Source: Arcanobacterium haemolyticum
GTDB taxonomy: Bacteria > Actinomycetota > Actinomycetes > Actinomycetales > Actinomycetaceae
NCBI GenBank assembly: GCA_021532125.1
Contig: JADYUX010000006.1
Location: forward strand, 1-64,000
Direction of reading: 5' to 3'
DNA length: 64,000 bases
Every line of letters starts with the position of its first letter. Position 1 is the stretch's first letter. Positions 35,368 to 44,691 of this stretch are shown piece after piece. Made by a program: the position numbers and the translations under genes. The notes under the pieces are model-generated. The model ran no database searches and was not told where the DNA came from. It worked only from the letters and a program-made list of their open reading frames with translations.

Positions 35368-37596
35368 TTAGCCTTTCTCAAGATATTCGGCGCGGTCGGC
35401 GTCTATTCTCGCAACTGCGTGGGCGAGGCTTGGGTACGAGCCGAGTGACGGATCGGATTCGACGAGTTTTTTTGCTGCCTCGCGGGCTGTTTCGATGATT
35501 GTCGTGTCTGTGGTGACGGAGAGGAAGTGGAGGTGGGAGGTGGCACCTGACTGGCTGGCTCCGAGGACGTCGCCTTCGCTCCTGAGTTCAAGGTCCCGTT
35601 CGGCGAGGTCGAAGCCGTCGGTCGTGGACGCGAAGGCTTCGACGCGCTCCATCGCAAGGGTTCCAGGTCGTGCATGTGTGACGGCGAGGCAAAGACCTGG
35701 CCGGGTGCCTCGCCCAATCCGGCCACGTAGCTGGTGAAGTTGTGAAAGGCCGAAGCGTTCAGCGTCGAGGATGACCATAAGGGTGGCATCTGGTACATCG
35801 ACCCCGACTTCGATCACGGTCGTGGCGACGAGTATAGGGGTTGTTCCGTCGACGAAGTGCGCCATTGCGTCAGCTTTGGCTTCTGGGCTCATTCGGCCGT
35901 GGAGGATTCCTACGCTGAGGTCGGGGAATCGCGAAGCGAGTTCGTCGGCCATCTCGATTGCCGAGTGGAGCTTCGTTGCGGTTGAAGGCAGGGCGCCGAG
36001 ATCGAGTTCATCTGTGGGCTCGGAGTATTGCTCTTCGTCACGAGAGTCGGGGGTTTCGTTGCTGTCAATCCTTGGGCATACGACGAAGACACGGCCGCCT
36101 GCCGTGATTTCTTCCCGGGTTCGTTCCCAGACTCGTTCCATCCAGCGCAGGTTAGTTGCGGGTACAAGAGTCGTTTGGATTGGTTGGCGTCCGGCGGGGA
36201 GTTCGCGGAGCGCTGAGACATCGAGATCTCCAAAGACGCTCATGGCTATCGTGCGTGGAATTGGGGTGGCTGTCATGACGAGCGTGTGCACACCGGAGGC
36301 GAGAGAATCGCGTTGGTCTACGCCGAAGCGGTGTTGTTCGTCGATGACCGCGAGGCCGAGGAAGGGTATCTGTACGCCGTCGGAGAGGAGCGCGTGTGTT
36401 CCGATGATGATACCGGCCTCCCCGGATGCCATGCGGGCGAGCACCTGACGCCGGCGAGAGGCCGGCAGTGATCCTGTGAGGATGTCAACGCGCGTGGCAA
36501 CGTCGTCGCCACCAAGTTGGCCTGCCATCGCGAGCGGCCCCAGAAGATTCGTGAGTGTGGCGTAATGCTGCCATGCGAGAACTTCCGTTGGCACAAGAAG
36601 AGCAGCCTGACCTCCCCCATCGACCACTTGAAGCATCGCGCGCAGAGCGACGACAGTTTTACCCGAGCCGACGTCTCCCTGAAGGAGGCGCTGCATCGGG
36701 CGATCGGCGGCGAGTTCTGCAGCGATTTCCTCTCCCACGCCGCGTTGGCCCGCTGTCAACGTATAGGGCAAGCGCTCGTCGAAGGCCGCAAGGATTCCAC
36801 CCGTCTTTCGTGGGAATGCCTGCACGCGTGAGCTTTTTGCTTGCGCTGATTGTGTGGCGAGCGCGGTTTGGAGAACGAAGGCCTCCTCGTGTTTCACCCG
36901 CTGCGCTGCGAGGCGCCAGGCCTCATCTGATTCCGGTTCGTGACACGTACGGATGGCTTCAAGTTTCGTCGGCAATCCGTGGACGCGGCGATATTCCTCT
37001 GGCAGTGGATCCGGTACGTCGTCCTCCGTGAGCGAGGGAAGAATCGTCGCAATAGCTCGTTGGATATGCCATGAGGGCAGCTTTTCGGTTGCGTGATAGA
37101 TCGGGATGGGTCGTGCGAGTGCCGCGATCTTCTCGGCATCGTCGAAGTCGGAATCGTCAAGAATGTCGTAGTCAGGGTGGGATAACTGAAGTTCGCCTCG
37201 ATACGACGAAACTTTTCCAGAGAACGTTGCGATAACGCCCGGCTCGAGCCGACGCTCGTGGTATTGGAGGGGGCGCATGCTCTTGCCGAAGAACGTGAGA
37301 CTCAATTCGTTGTCACCATCGGCGATGCGCACTGTGAGGATGAATCCCCGTCGGGCGTTCATGGGTCGGAGATTCGACGACATGACTCGCGCAATGACCG
37401 TTACCGCTTCGCCTTCCGAAGCGCGGGCGATTGGCATGAGTTCGCCGCGGTGCCCGAGGCGGAAGGGGAAGTGATACACGAGGTCGCCGACAGTGTGCAG
37501 GCCAAGAGTGCCCAGTGCGTTCGCAGTGCGTTTACCGAGGGCACGCTCCAGTGGACGGCTAAGCGACGTCCACTCATCGCTCGCCACAGCACTCAT
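35368..37596 (-). CDS. recG: ATP-dependent DNA helicase RecG
   Basis: Remodels stalled replication forks and branched DNA. 742 residues. The N-terminal OB-fold wedge is at about 60-160. Helicase motifs include Walker A LLQGDVGSGKTVVALRAML, the DEAH-type box VIDEQHRFG, MTATPIPRT, the conserved LREL(P)AGR, and C-terminal LHQLRGRIGRG. First gene of the recG-to-rnc operon, divergent from rpmB. The dihydroxyacetone-kinase-like (fakA-type) gene often found next to rpmB in this position is absent. Confidence 0.96.
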   Translation of the reverse strand: MSAVASDEWTSLSRPLERALGKRTANALGTLGLHTVGDLVYHFPFRLGHRGELMPIARASEGEAVTVIARVMSSNLRPMNARRGFILTVRIADGDNELSLTFFGKSMRPLQYHERRLEPGVIATFSGKVSSYRGELQLSHPDYDILDDSDFDDAEKIAALARPIPIYHATEKLPSWHIQRAIATILPSLTEDDVPDPLPEEYRRVHGLPTKLEAIRTCHEPESDEAWRLAAQRVKHEEAFVLQTALATQSAQAKSSRVQAFPRKTGGILAAFDERLPYTLTAGQRGVGEEIAAELAADRPMQRLLQGDVGSGKTVVALRAMLQVVDGGGQAALLVPTEVLAWQHYATLTNLLGPLAMAGQLGGDDVATRVDILTGSLPASRRRQVLARMASGEAGIIIGTHALLSDGVQIPFLGLAVIDEQHRFGVDQRDSLASGVHTLVMTATPIPRTIAMSVFGDLDVSALRELPAGRQPIQTTLVPATNLRWMERVWERTREEITAGGRVFVVCPRIDSNETPDSRDEEQYSEPTDELDLGALPSTATKLHSAIEMADELASRFPDLSVGILHGRMSPEAKADAMAHFVDGTTPILVATTVIEVGVDVPDATLMVILDAERFGLSQLHQLRGRIGRGTRPGLCLAVTHARPGTLAMERVEAFASTTDGFDLAERDLELRSEGDVLGASQSGATSHLHFLSVTTDTTIIETAREAAKKLVESDPSLGSYPSLAHAVARIDADRAEYLEKG

Positions 37597-37743
37597 GAGA
37601 GCTCCTCGGTATCTGTCTCGTATTCATTAGCTAGGATACCTGAGGGCAGAAAGATGGAATTGCCTGGTGACGGTTCGTCTAGGATGTCGTGTTGCTGTGA
37701 GCACGGCGACGAATTCGTGCGCAACGCCACGCCATTCCTCACT

Positions 37744-37772
37744 TTGTCCTGGGGAGATCACCTGGCTATACT
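37744..37772 (+). promoter_or_regulatory. Putative rpmB promoter
   Basis: TTGTCC, then 17 bases, then TATACT, is a reasonable -35/-10 pair. Transcription would start about 70 bases before the rpmB GTG, leaving a leader with two perfect small hairpins. Confidence 0.5.
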
Positions 37773-37782
37773 TGTGTGGTTG

Positions 37783-37821
37783 CCAATCTCGGATTGGTAG
37801 TTAGGAGACGCCGCTGGCGTC
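37783..37821 (+). promoter_or_regulatory. rpmB leader with two perfect 6-bp hairpins
   Basis: CCAATC-TCG-GATTGG (37783-37797) and GACGCC-GCT-GGCGTC (37807-37821) lie in the expected 5' leader. They could be an L28 or other ribosomal-protein control site, but this is inference. Confidence 0.4.
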
Positions 37822-37847
37822 CCGTCAGCGAGTTTAAGGAGAGAACC

Positions 37848-38039
37848 GTGGCCTCTGTCTGTGACGTCTGCGGCAAGCACCCCGGCTTCGGCAAGAGCGT
37901 CTCGCACTCTCACGTGCGGACCAACCGTCGCTGGAACCCGAACATCCAGCGTGTGCGCGCCATCGTTAAGGGCGCTCCCAAGCGTGTCAATGTGTGCACG
38001 TCCTGCCTCAAGGCTGGAAAGGTTGAGCGCGCTATCTGA
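37848..38039 (+). CDS. rpmB: 50S ribosomal protein L28
   Basis: 63 residues. VCDVCGKHPGFGKSVSHSHV and the second pair VNVCTSCLKAGKV give four cysteines (CxxC...CxxC), so this is the zinc-binding form of L28 used under zinc-replete conditions. AAGGAG lies 6 bases before GTG 37848. It is monocistronic with a perfect terminator. Confidence 0.97.
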   Translation: MASVCDVCGKHPGFGKSVSHSHVRTNRRWNPNIQRVRAIVKGAPKRVNVCTSCLKAGKVERAI

Positions 38040-38054
38040 GTGCGTCGAAACGTG

Positions 38055-38090
38055 AGTTGTGGCCGGTCAATGACCGGCCACAACTGTTTT
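38055..38090 (+). terminator. Rho-independent terminator of rpmB
   Basis: A 14-bp perfect stem, AGTTGTGGCCGGTC/GACCGGCCACAACT, with a 3-base loop, followed by GTTTT. Confidence 0.9.
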
Positions 38091-38110
38091 ATATGGCTAA
38101 AGACTTCAGG

Positions 38111-38485
38111 CTACAAATGACGCAATAACATGGCGCCCACGAGCACCACTCCCAGGACCTTATCCACCACCGCCTCTAATCGAGAATTTTCGGTGCGCGA
38201 TCCACCACGCCATGCAGGCCGTGTATCGTTGACCATTTCGTTCCGCGAGCTGTTCCTTAGCATCCGCGTGAGCGACACGACTTCCCACGCGCTCTTCATG
38301 ACACACAGGGCCAGCGCGGTAATAAGGAACCAACTGTCGAATCCAGAGGAGGAATCTAAGTCTAGAATTTCACGGACTAGAATAAAGGGCGCAAACACGA
38401 GCCCCATCAGAGCATAATATGCGAGTTCCCATCCGACGGCTCGGCGTGTACGTGGGTAGATAGCATCGCGCGTTGCGGGCATCAT
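38111..38485 (-). CDS. Small membrane protein of unknown function
   Basis: 124 residues. Two or three hydrophobic helices are visible: LAYYALMGLVFAPFILVREI (near 20-40), FLITALALCVMKSAWEVV (near 53-70) and a C-terminal VVDKVLGVVLVGAMLLRHL. A polar Arg-rich loop lies between the last two. GGAG lies 8 bases before the double ATG. I do not recognise the family. It is flanked by rpmB (convergent) and thiL (same strand, about 180 bases away). Confidence 0.6.
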   Translation of the reverse strand: MMPATRDAIYPRTRRAVGWELAYYALMGLVFAPFILVREILDLDSSSGFDSWFLITALALCVMKSAWEVVSLTRMLRNSSRNEMVNDTRPAWRGGSRTENSRLEAVVDKVLGVVLVGAMLLRHL

Positions 38486-38665
38486 GCCACTACTCCATCA
38501 CGGTAAGCATCACACAAGAAGACCAACGTTGATTCCACAACATCCACTCCTCACTGAGTTATCTCAAAGTCTTGCTGACGTTGAGTGCTCACATACTAAA
38601 CGAGGAGTATTTACATGAAAAGCGGTTTGTAATAATTCAACTTACTTACTTATTTAATGTAATCT

Positions 38666-39688
38666 TTACTCTTTTTTGAAATGATCCCATCCACCAAGGC
38701 CATGTACGTCGCGACCATCGATCGTGACGCGGCCACCTGGATGTGCTTCACGTACAACCCCAATTCGCCGGAAGCCTTCCGGCAGGGGCGAATGCGTCCC
38801 CCATGCTTGCCCGGCATCAACACGTGCCGTACCCACGAAGCCGTGATCCTCTCCCCCAGTGAGCACTGCATTCATCGCCCATTGCCACGGGTCAGACATG
38901 CCCAAGTGGCGAGCGATCCCCGTGAGTACCTCAACGTCGTCGCCCAGTGCTGAAGAATCGACATCAATCCACATCCCCGAAGCCTTCGCAATCCTCGTCG
39001 TATCGCGCACCAAGCCATCCGAAACGTCCATCAGTGCGCCGATTCCTCCTGTGCGGCAGGCATCAAGGACGCGACCAAGCGGGGGTTTTGGACGCAAAAA
39101 GTCGTCGATCATCATTGTCTCGGCGCTGGCAACGACCGACTTCTCGCGTGTTGCACCGCGCATAAGCAGTTCGTATCCAGCGAGCCCGTGCCCGAGCACT
39201 CCACAATGAATGAGAGACTCCCCCGGTTTGGCTGTAGATCGGAGCCGAGGCACACGCCCTTCAAGATCACCGAGAACCGTCACGGCAATGGCGATCCGAT
39301 CACCACCAACAAGATCACCGCCGTCAACACCTGCACCAACTTCGCGACAGGCATCTCCAATTCCACGCGCAAAATCTTCCACCCACGCAAGCGACAAGTC
39401 GCCCGGAAGTTCCATGGAAACGACAAGGGAGCTCGGACGTGCTCCCATCGCCACAGAATCCGCGAGATTCTGAGCCGCCGCACGCCAGCCGACATCGGCA
39501 CCAGTCGACCACGCCCGCTTGAAGTGCCGATCTTCGACGAGCATATCGGTGGACACCGCTACGCGACCGTCAGGTGCAGGAATTACGGCACAATCATCGC
39601 CGGAGGGAACGATAACTCCCTGCGCTTGTGGGAGGTGAGGGACGATGGCAGCAAGGAGGCCGTCTTCATTCGTGTCGCGTACGAGCAT
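38666..39688 (-). CDS. thiL: Thiamine-monophosphate kinase
   Basis: Makes thiamine diphosphate, the cofactor of PoxB and other enzymes. 340 residues. PSGDDCAVIPAPDGRVAVST holds the metal-binding DD pair, DVGWRAAAQNLADSVAMGA the central motif, and GIGALMDVSDGLVRDTTRIA the second acidic cluster. TGGEDHGFVGT is the usual GGEDYE-like C-terminal motif. I chose ATG 39688: the next upstream start, a GTG at 39718, lies directly on the T-run of a terminator. Confidence 0.93.
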   Translation of the reverse strand: MLVRDTNEDGLLAAIVPHLPQAQGVIVPSGDDCAVIPAPDGRVAVSTDMLVEDRHFKRAWSTGADVGWRAAAQNLADSVAMGARPSSLVVSMELPGDLSLAWVEDFARGIGDACREVGAGVDGGDLVGGDRIAIAVTVLGDLEGRVPRLRSTAKPGESLIHCGVLGHGLAGYELLMRGATREKSVVASAETMMIDDFLRPKPPLGRVLDACRTGGIGALMDVSDGLVRDTTRIAKASGMWIDVDSSALGDDVEVLTGIARHLGMSDPWQWAMNAVLTGGEDHGFVGTARVDAGQAWGTHSPLPEGFRRIGVVREAHPGGRVTIDGRDVHGLGGWDHFKKE

Positions 39689-39718
39689 GTGCCCATCATG
39701 CCACGGACGATCGGGCAC

Positions 39719-39750
39719 AAAAAACGAGGGGCGGCACAGGCCGCCCCTCG
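39719..39750 (-). terminator. Rho-independent terminator of the FMN reductase gene
   Basis: An 11-bp perfect stem, CGAGGGGCGGC/GCCGCCCCTCG, with a 4-base loop, followed in the minus direction by TTTTTT. Confidence 0.9.
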
Positions 39751-39766
39751 CACGTTCAGGTCACAC

Positions 39767-40306
39767 TCACTTGTTGGCGTCAACAAATGCTGCGAAAGCT
39801 GCGACCCAATCGGCGAGAACCTTCTTGGCACCGTCATTGACAGAGCCTTCCGGCGTCAGCTCGGCCTTAATGGCATCGATGTAGCCTTCGGGCTGACCCA
39901 TTACCTTCGAGCCGAAGAAGACGAGAGTCGAGCGAAGATGCTGCTGAGCAGCAGCCGTTCCAATGCCGGACGGAGATGCACCGATGGTAGCTACAGGCTT
40001 GCCTGCAAGGGACATCGAACCCCACGGGCGCGATGACCACTCAAGCGCATTGTGAAGCGCTGCGGAGTACATGCGGTTGTGTTCCGGGGTGACGAGCACG
40101 ATGCCGTCTGCGCCTTCGATCGCCGCCTTGAGATCCTTGGCCACCTGGGGGAAGTCGGCATCGAAGTCGCGGTTGTAGACCGGGAGATCGGCAATCGGGA
40201 ACTCGACAAGCTCAACGCCTTCAGGGGCGTTTGCAACCAGAGCCTTGGAGAGGCCACGGTTGATCGAATCCTTTGCAAGGCTACCAACGAGGTACACAAT
40301 CTTCAC
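39767..40306 (-). CDS. NADPH-dependent FMN reductase family protein
   Basis: 179 residues, flavodoxin-like fold. YLVGSLAKDSINRGLSKALV is the FMN phosphate loop, DGIVLVTPEHNRMYSAALHN with ALEWSSRP is the family signature (usually PEYN, here PEHN), and ATIGASPSGIGTAAAQQHLR follows. Such proteins reduce quinones, azo dyes or chromate in vitro. GTG 40306 is preceded by AAAGAAG; GTG 40324 is possible. Monocistronic. Confidence 0.87.
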   Translation of the reverse strand: MKIVYLVGSLAKDSINRGLSKALVANAPEGVELVEFPIADLPVYNRDFDADFPQVAKDLKAAIEGADGIVLVTPEHNRMYSAALHNALEWSSRPWGSMSLAGKPVATIGASPSGIGTAAAQQHLRSTLVFFGSKVMGQPEGYIDAIKAELTPEGSVNDGAKKVLADWVAAFAAFVDANK

Positions 40307-40639
40307 GATATTCTTCTTTCTCACGATAGGAAGTGACGAGCGTTGAGCACGTGCTGCGCTCGCAACCTTGTCACAACGTCAACGCAGATTACTTTACCCA
40401 TTAACCAATCTAGCTACAAGGTAAATAGGGGCATGCCGCTCGTGAAGTATCTCATGAGCATTATCGGAATAAACCGTGCCCACATTCCACAAACGTATTC
40501 CCCACTATTGAGAATAGACACATCACCGCCCACGTACGATAAAAACACCCACAAAGTCATGCGGAACTTCGTCGTCGAGATAAAACCATGACCATAGACA
40601 AATCCCCCGCCTCCATTTCACAGGCGAGGGATACGCGCT
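40307..40639. other. Intergenic region between ddl and the FMN reductase gene
   Basis: 333 bases, AT-rich near the FMN reductase start, without a plausible gene. It contains the ddl terminator-like hairpin at 40604-40630 and presumably the FMN reductase promoter. Confidence 0.5.
40604..40630 (-). terminator. Terminator-like hairpin after ddl
   Basis: CCCTCGCCT/AGGCGGGGG stem (about 9 bp with mismatches) with a 9-base loop, followed in the minus direction by ATTTGT. Confidence 0.5.
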
Positions 40640-41770
40640 TTATCGCAAACCAACCGGGCGCTCAAGCGCAAGTGATAACAATTCATCAATAAGATCCGAA
40701 TACGGCAAACCCGTGTTTTCCCACAAGATCGGATACATTGAAACCGCCGTAAAACCAGGAATCGTATTGTGCTCGTTCACAATAATCTCCCCACTATTAG
40801 TGAGGAAGAAATCAACTCGGGTCATACCCTCACATTCGAACGCATCAAAGACATCAACAGCCATTGCACGCATACGCTCAGCGATCTCCGGCTCCACCTT
40901 CGCTGGAATCTCCATGTGGAAATCCTCAGTCTCGATGTACTTTGTATCGAAGTCGTACCACGATCCCGGCTCCATATCGAGGACAATCTCGCCAAGGACC
41001 GAGGCCCGCGCATCGTCGTCGCCATGCCCGCCAAGCACAGCACATTCAATCTCGCGCCCCACAACGCCCTGCTCGATAAGTACCTTCGGATCAGTCTGTT
41101 GTGCAAATTCCACGGCAGCAGCCAGATCATCCACACATGCAACCTTCGTGATACCAAGCGATGAACCCGCGCGCGCCGGCTTAACAAACACGGGATACGT
41201 CAGCTTCTCCGAAACTTCCGCAAGAACCGCTTCACGCTGAGTACGCCACCGCTTCGCGGTAACAAGGACATACGGCGCCACGGGGATTCCGGCACTTTCC
41301 AGAACAACCTTCATGTAGTGCTTATCCATACCGGCTGCGGAGGCAAAGACCCCCGAACCTACGTAGGGAATACCCGCCATCTCAAGCATTCCCTGAATCG
41401 TCCCATCCTCGCCGAATGGCCCGTGTAGAAGTGGGAAGGCAACGTCGATCTCTCCAAGCTGTGTGAGGGTCCCTTGCGACGCTCCACGTGCGGCAATCTC
41501 CGTGGAATACACCGCGTCGTGCCCTGCACCCGTGCCAAGAAGAATCTGCTGCGTTGAGGGCTCAACAATACCGCGCGGACCCGCCGCTTCCAGAAGCTTC
41601 GGATCACGCACGCCAGGAACCCACGTTCCATCTTGGCGAATCCCAATCGGGAGAATCTCGTACTTCTCAGGGTCCATCGCATTCATCACCGAAGCGGCCG
41701 TCAGGCACGAGACTGAATGTTCCCCCGACATGCCTCCGTAAATGAGCGCCACTCGGATCTTCTTTGCCAC
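40640..41770 (-). CDS. ddl: D-alanine--D-alanine ligase
   Basis: Joins two D-alanines for peptidoglycan stem peptides. 376 residues, as in actinobacterial DdlA. IYGGMSGEHSVSCLTAASVM is the N-terminal motif, YVGSGVFASAAGMDKHYMK the substrate-binding region, VFVKPARAGSSLGITKV the ATP-grasp loop, and NTIPGFTAVSMYP the C-terminal signature. GTG 41770 follows AAAGGGG. The thiL-ddl neighbourhood is conserved in actinobacteria. Confidence 0.96.
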   Translation of the reverse strand: MAKKIRVALIYGGMSGEHSVSCLTAASVMNAMDPEKYEILPIGIRQDGTWVPGVRDPKLLEAAGPRGIVEPSTQQILLGTGAGHDAVYSTEIAARGASQGTLTQLGEIDVAFPLLHGPFGEDGTIQGMLEMAGIPYVGSGVFASAAGMDKHYMKVVLESAGIPVAPYVLVTAKRWRTQREAVLAEVSEKLTYPVFVKPARAGSSLGITKVACVDDLAAAVEFAQQTDPKVLIEQGVVGREIECAVLGGHGDDDARASVLGEIVLDMEPGSWYDFDTKYIETEDFHMEIPAKVEPEIAERMRAMAVDVFDAFECEGMTRVDFFLTNSGEIIVNEHNTIPGFTAVSMYPILWENTGLPYSDLIDELLSLALERPVGLR

Positions 41771-41966
41771 AACGGCCCCTTTCTCATGAATTCGACTTCC
41801 AGATTAACGCGCGCACGTACCAGCATCTGACCCAACACCCGCAATGTGCCTCACAGTATCTGGTACATCTCCCCACCACGCCCGCGACAAGCGCCAGGGA
41901 GCTTCGTATACGCCCCCATCATCGGAGACGTAATATCGAGGCAACGATCAAATCGAGGAGGCACTC

Positions 41967-42548
41967 ATGCACAGATTTCCACGAACACCTGTATGTGCTG
42001 CAGCAGTACTCATATCTCTCGCCGGATGCACCACAGCCTCAGATACACCGTCACCATCACTGAACCCAACATCGAATACCGCAGCCTCGATTTCGACCCC
42101 TACGGCACCTCCTGACACCGAAGCACCCGTGGTCATACCCGGGGAGGAAAGCCAGTCGGCGAACTACCCGACAAGCACGGCGCAACTTCTTCCCACCTCT
42201 GCCGCGATCACAGGTTCGAACCAGGTTAGTATCACCTATGAGGGCGAGGGAAATGATCTCCAGTGGCACGCCATGTGGACGACAGCCCCCGAATCGGACG
42301 GTAAAGGCGAGGCCCTCGATATCGAAGGCCAGTACGTCCTCCAGATCACCGTGGCAGGAGTGCGCTATCCGGAGGGGAATTTTGATGTTCCGCTGGAGGA
42401 TTCATCTGGTAGCTCCCTTATCCGCGACGTGAATATCCAACCTCCCTTTGAGGGGATGCATCTCATTTTCATCGGGGTCGACGAACTTGCTCATTACGAG
42501 GTTTCGATCGACGAAAGCGGCCATACCCTCACTGTGATGTTCTCTTAG
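41967..42548 (+). CDS. AMIN-like-domain lipoprotein
   Basis: 193 residues. The signal peptide MHRFPRTPVCAAAVLISLAG ends at a lipobox, so Cys21 would be lipidated and the protein anchored outside the membrane. A Thr/Ser/Pro linker covers about 22-75. The globular C-terminal part (QVSITYEGEGNDLQWHAMWT, then DIEGQYVLQITVAGVRYPEG) resembles the AMIN-like domain of actinobacterial lipoproteins, thought to bind cell-envelope glycans. GAGGAGG lies 5 bases before the ATG. It is a single gene facing the regulator at 42545, whose 3' end it overlaps by 4 bases. Confidence 0.78.
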   Translation: MHRFPRTPVCAAAVLISLAGCTTASDTPSPSLNPTSNTAASISTPTAPPDTEAPVVIPGEESQSANYPTSTAQLLPTSAAITGSNQVSITYEGEGNDLQWHAMWTTAPESDGKGEALDIEGQYVLQITVAGVRYPEGNFDVPLEDSSGSSLIRDVNIQPPFEGMHLIFIGVDELAHYEVSIDESGHTLTVMFS

Positions 42549-43174
42549 GAGCCGCCTCGTGACGAGGGCTGAGAGTGGGATTCGCTTCGACTCTCACGCC
42601 CCCGATCCGAGTTTTCTGCTCGCGCATAGAGGCGAACTTCTGCCACATACGAGAGGTCTTTGAGGCTGCCCGGATTGCTGTCGCGGTGCGCGAGGACATC
42701 ATCGACAGCAGCACGCAGCTTGGCGTAGACCTGTTGAGCCTCCTCGACAGTGAGATTGACCGACACGTGCTCCTCAATCGATTCATGCCTGCCGACAATT
42801 CCTTCACGAACGGCATGAATGTATCGTTGATGCATAGACTCAGCCTGAAGGTGGGCAACTTCTTCACCCACCATCATCATCTCTGCTTGGGCTCCCGGGA
42901 TGACGAAAGCATCCGTAGAAGTAGCTTTCCACCAGACTTCTCGACCGTCTGCTTCAGGCACACTGGCTCGCTCAATAAAGCCCTTGTTTTCGAGAATTTT
43001 GAGGTGATAGGCGACGAGGTTCGCCGGTTTCTGGAGATTTTCGGCGATATCTTTCGAGCGATAGATTCCGCGTTCGAACATGAGGAGTGCAAGAATCGAG
43101 AATCGGACGGGATGAGCGATTGTTCGTGCCCGTTCGAGATCGAGCTCTTCATAGTTGTGCTGGAATTGATCCAC
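42545..43174 (-). CDS. ArsR-like helix-turn-helix regulator
   Basis: 209 residues. ERARTIAHPVRFSILALLMF starts the winged-helix domain, NLQKPANLVAYHLKILENKG is the recognition helix, and ADGREVWWKATS the wing. The C-terminal half (about 105-190) is helical and probably dimerises or binds a ligand. GTG 43174 has AAAGGG 8 bases upstream; GTG 43192 is possible. It follows the MFS exporter gene by 28 bases in the same operon and probably controls it. Confidence 0.78.
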   Translation of the reverse strand: MDQFQHNYEELDLERARTIAHPVRFSILALLMFERGIYRSKDIAENLQKPANLVAYHLKILENKGFIERASVPEADGREVWWKATSTDAFVIPGAQAEMMMVGEEVAHLQAESMHQRYIHAVREGIVGRHESIEEHVSVNLTVEEAQQVYAKLRAAVDDVLAHRDSNPGSLKDLSYVAEVRLYARAENSDRGRESRSESHSQPSSRGGS

Positions 43175-43202
43175 CTTGTTTCCCTTTGTCACTTTCTCCA
43201 GC

Positions 43203-44513
43203 TTATAGAGGATATTCTTCCCAGCGATCTGGCGTAGAAATCTCCCGAATATTTGGTGAGGCAGCACTGAGAAGCGCCCCTGCGGCAATGAAGCCGATAA
43301 AGATCGCCACGCATGTTCCCGCCGACGAGATCGTGAGTATCCATCCGCATATCGCCCCGGCGAAAGAGGAAAGGATATTTGCGAAAATAGATACCGCTCC
43401 AACCCGTCCCTGGAGCTCGTGGGGAACGCGCGCCATGATAAAGCCGAGAAGCGACGAATTAACAATCGGAAGGCTAACCGTAAGAAGTGCGAAACACACC
43501 AGGACGGTGACATAACTCTGCGAAAAGATGAGCGGGATACAAACGACGAGCATATACGCGAATGTGGCGACGTAGAGCTTTCCCGAGGGGAACCGGTTGA
43601 CGATTCGTGTGGCGACGAGGGCACCGAGAAGAACCATTCCGCCTGTGACGGCATTGAGTATCCCTGTTTTAACAGGAGGCGTGCCGATCGCGACGAGGTT
43701 GAGGAATACTCCTTGCATAACTCCGGCAAAACCAAGATTGAGAAGCAGGACAATAATTTGCAGGCGGAGCATCCGTTTATGGCTCACGACGTACCGGAAA
43801 CCAGCGAGGAAATCTGCAATAAATCCCCCGTCAGCATCAACTTCGCCAGATTCACCTCGTCGCGGAGAAAGATCAGCGCGAATCTGCATCGTTGCGACGA
43901 CGAGGATGAGGTAACTGATCGTTGGAACAACGAAAGGTAGCCAATCGCGCAGCGAGTAGAGCAGGCCGCCGAGTGGAGAGCCGAGAACGTTGAGGGCACC
44001 GTCACGGCCTTGGTTTGCCGCTTGCGCCTCGGGGTATTCGCGAGGCTCAACGATCGAGCGTAATGCGGCGTTCGTTGCCGAACCGAAAAGGCCTCCAGAA
44101 AAGGCTGCAGCGAAGGCTAAAGTTAGAAGAATTGGATACGTCATGAGGCCGAGCATGAGGAGCACCGCGCCACTTCCCCAGATGAGCGCGCCGCTTACGC
44201 CATATATTACGATCGCCTTTCTGCGATCCATCCGGTCGATAATCGTGCCTCCGAGGACAGAAAATACTGTGGTGGTGACAGCGCTGATAGAGCTGAGAAC
44301 ACCCGACGACGAGATCGTGGTGGTCAGGGCGAAAGCAAGATAGCTCAGGGCGAGTGTTTTGATGGTTAAGCCGAGCTGGCCTGCAGTATCTCCGAGAAAC
44401 CACCACCTGTAGTCACTATTTCTCCTCATGAGTGAATGCTGCTTCGGCAGCGTCTCAGGAATCTCCGTGTGCTGCGGGATGAATTCGCTTGGCGATTCGA
44501 CAGGCTCGGACAC
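43203..44513 (-). CDS. MFS exporter, macrolide-efflux (MefA)-like
   Basis: 436 residues with about 12 hydrophobic helices. RRNSDYRWWFLGDTAGQLGL is the typical first-helix entry, GGTIIDRMDRRKAIVIYGVS holds the loop 2-3 motif, and the middle loop after LILVVATMQIRADLSPRRGE fits the MefA/NreB branch of drug exporters. GTG 44513 has GGAG 5 bases upstream; the preceding residues lack homology. It is cotranscribed with the downstream ArsR-like regulator. The substrate is unknown. Confidence 0.85.
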   Translation of the reverse strand: MSEPVESPSEFIPQHTEIPETLPKQHSLMRRNSDYRWWFLGDTAGQLGLTIKTLALSYLAFALTTTISSSGVLSSISAVTTTVFSVLGGTIIDRMDRRKAIVIYGVSGALIWGSGAVLLMLGLMTYPILLTLAFAAAFSGGLFGSATNAALRSIVEPREYPEAQAANQGRDGALNVLGSPLGGLLYSLRDWLPFVVPTISYLILVVATMQIRADLSPRRGESGEVDADGGFIADFLAGFRYVVSHKRMLRLQIIVLLLNLGFAGVMQGVFLNLVAIGTPPVKTGILNAVTGGMVLLGALVATRIVNRFPSGKLYVATFAYMLVVCIPLIFSQSYVTVLVCFALLTVSLPIVNSSLLGFIMARVPHELQGRVGAVSIFANILSSFAGAICGWILTISSAGTCVAIFIGFIAAGALLSAASPNIREISTPDRWEEYPL

Positions 44514-44625
44514 TCGTGCTCCAACCTTCGTGGTGTTTTGTAGCAACCAGCATATTAGTTCAAAGGTTTTTGCACAAATTATTTTGAACTATCTCCCTCA
44601 CACCACCCGTCCAGCTCCACCACAC

Positions 44626-44656
44626 AAAATAAGGGAGCGCCCCACAGGACGCTCCC
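44626..44656 (-). terminator. Terminator of murA
   Basis: GGGAGCG/CGCTCCC stem (7 bp) with a 10-base loop, followed in the minus direction by TTATTTT. Confidence 0.7.
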
Positions 44657-44691
44657 CACATTCGTCGTCGTTATACCAACGCTCGCGACTT

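Noticed and set aside
43175-43753. N-terminal extension of the ArsR-like regulator to 402 residues
   Set aside because: The extension runs through the coding sequence of the MFS exporter in another frame and has shadow-like Ser/Arg composition.
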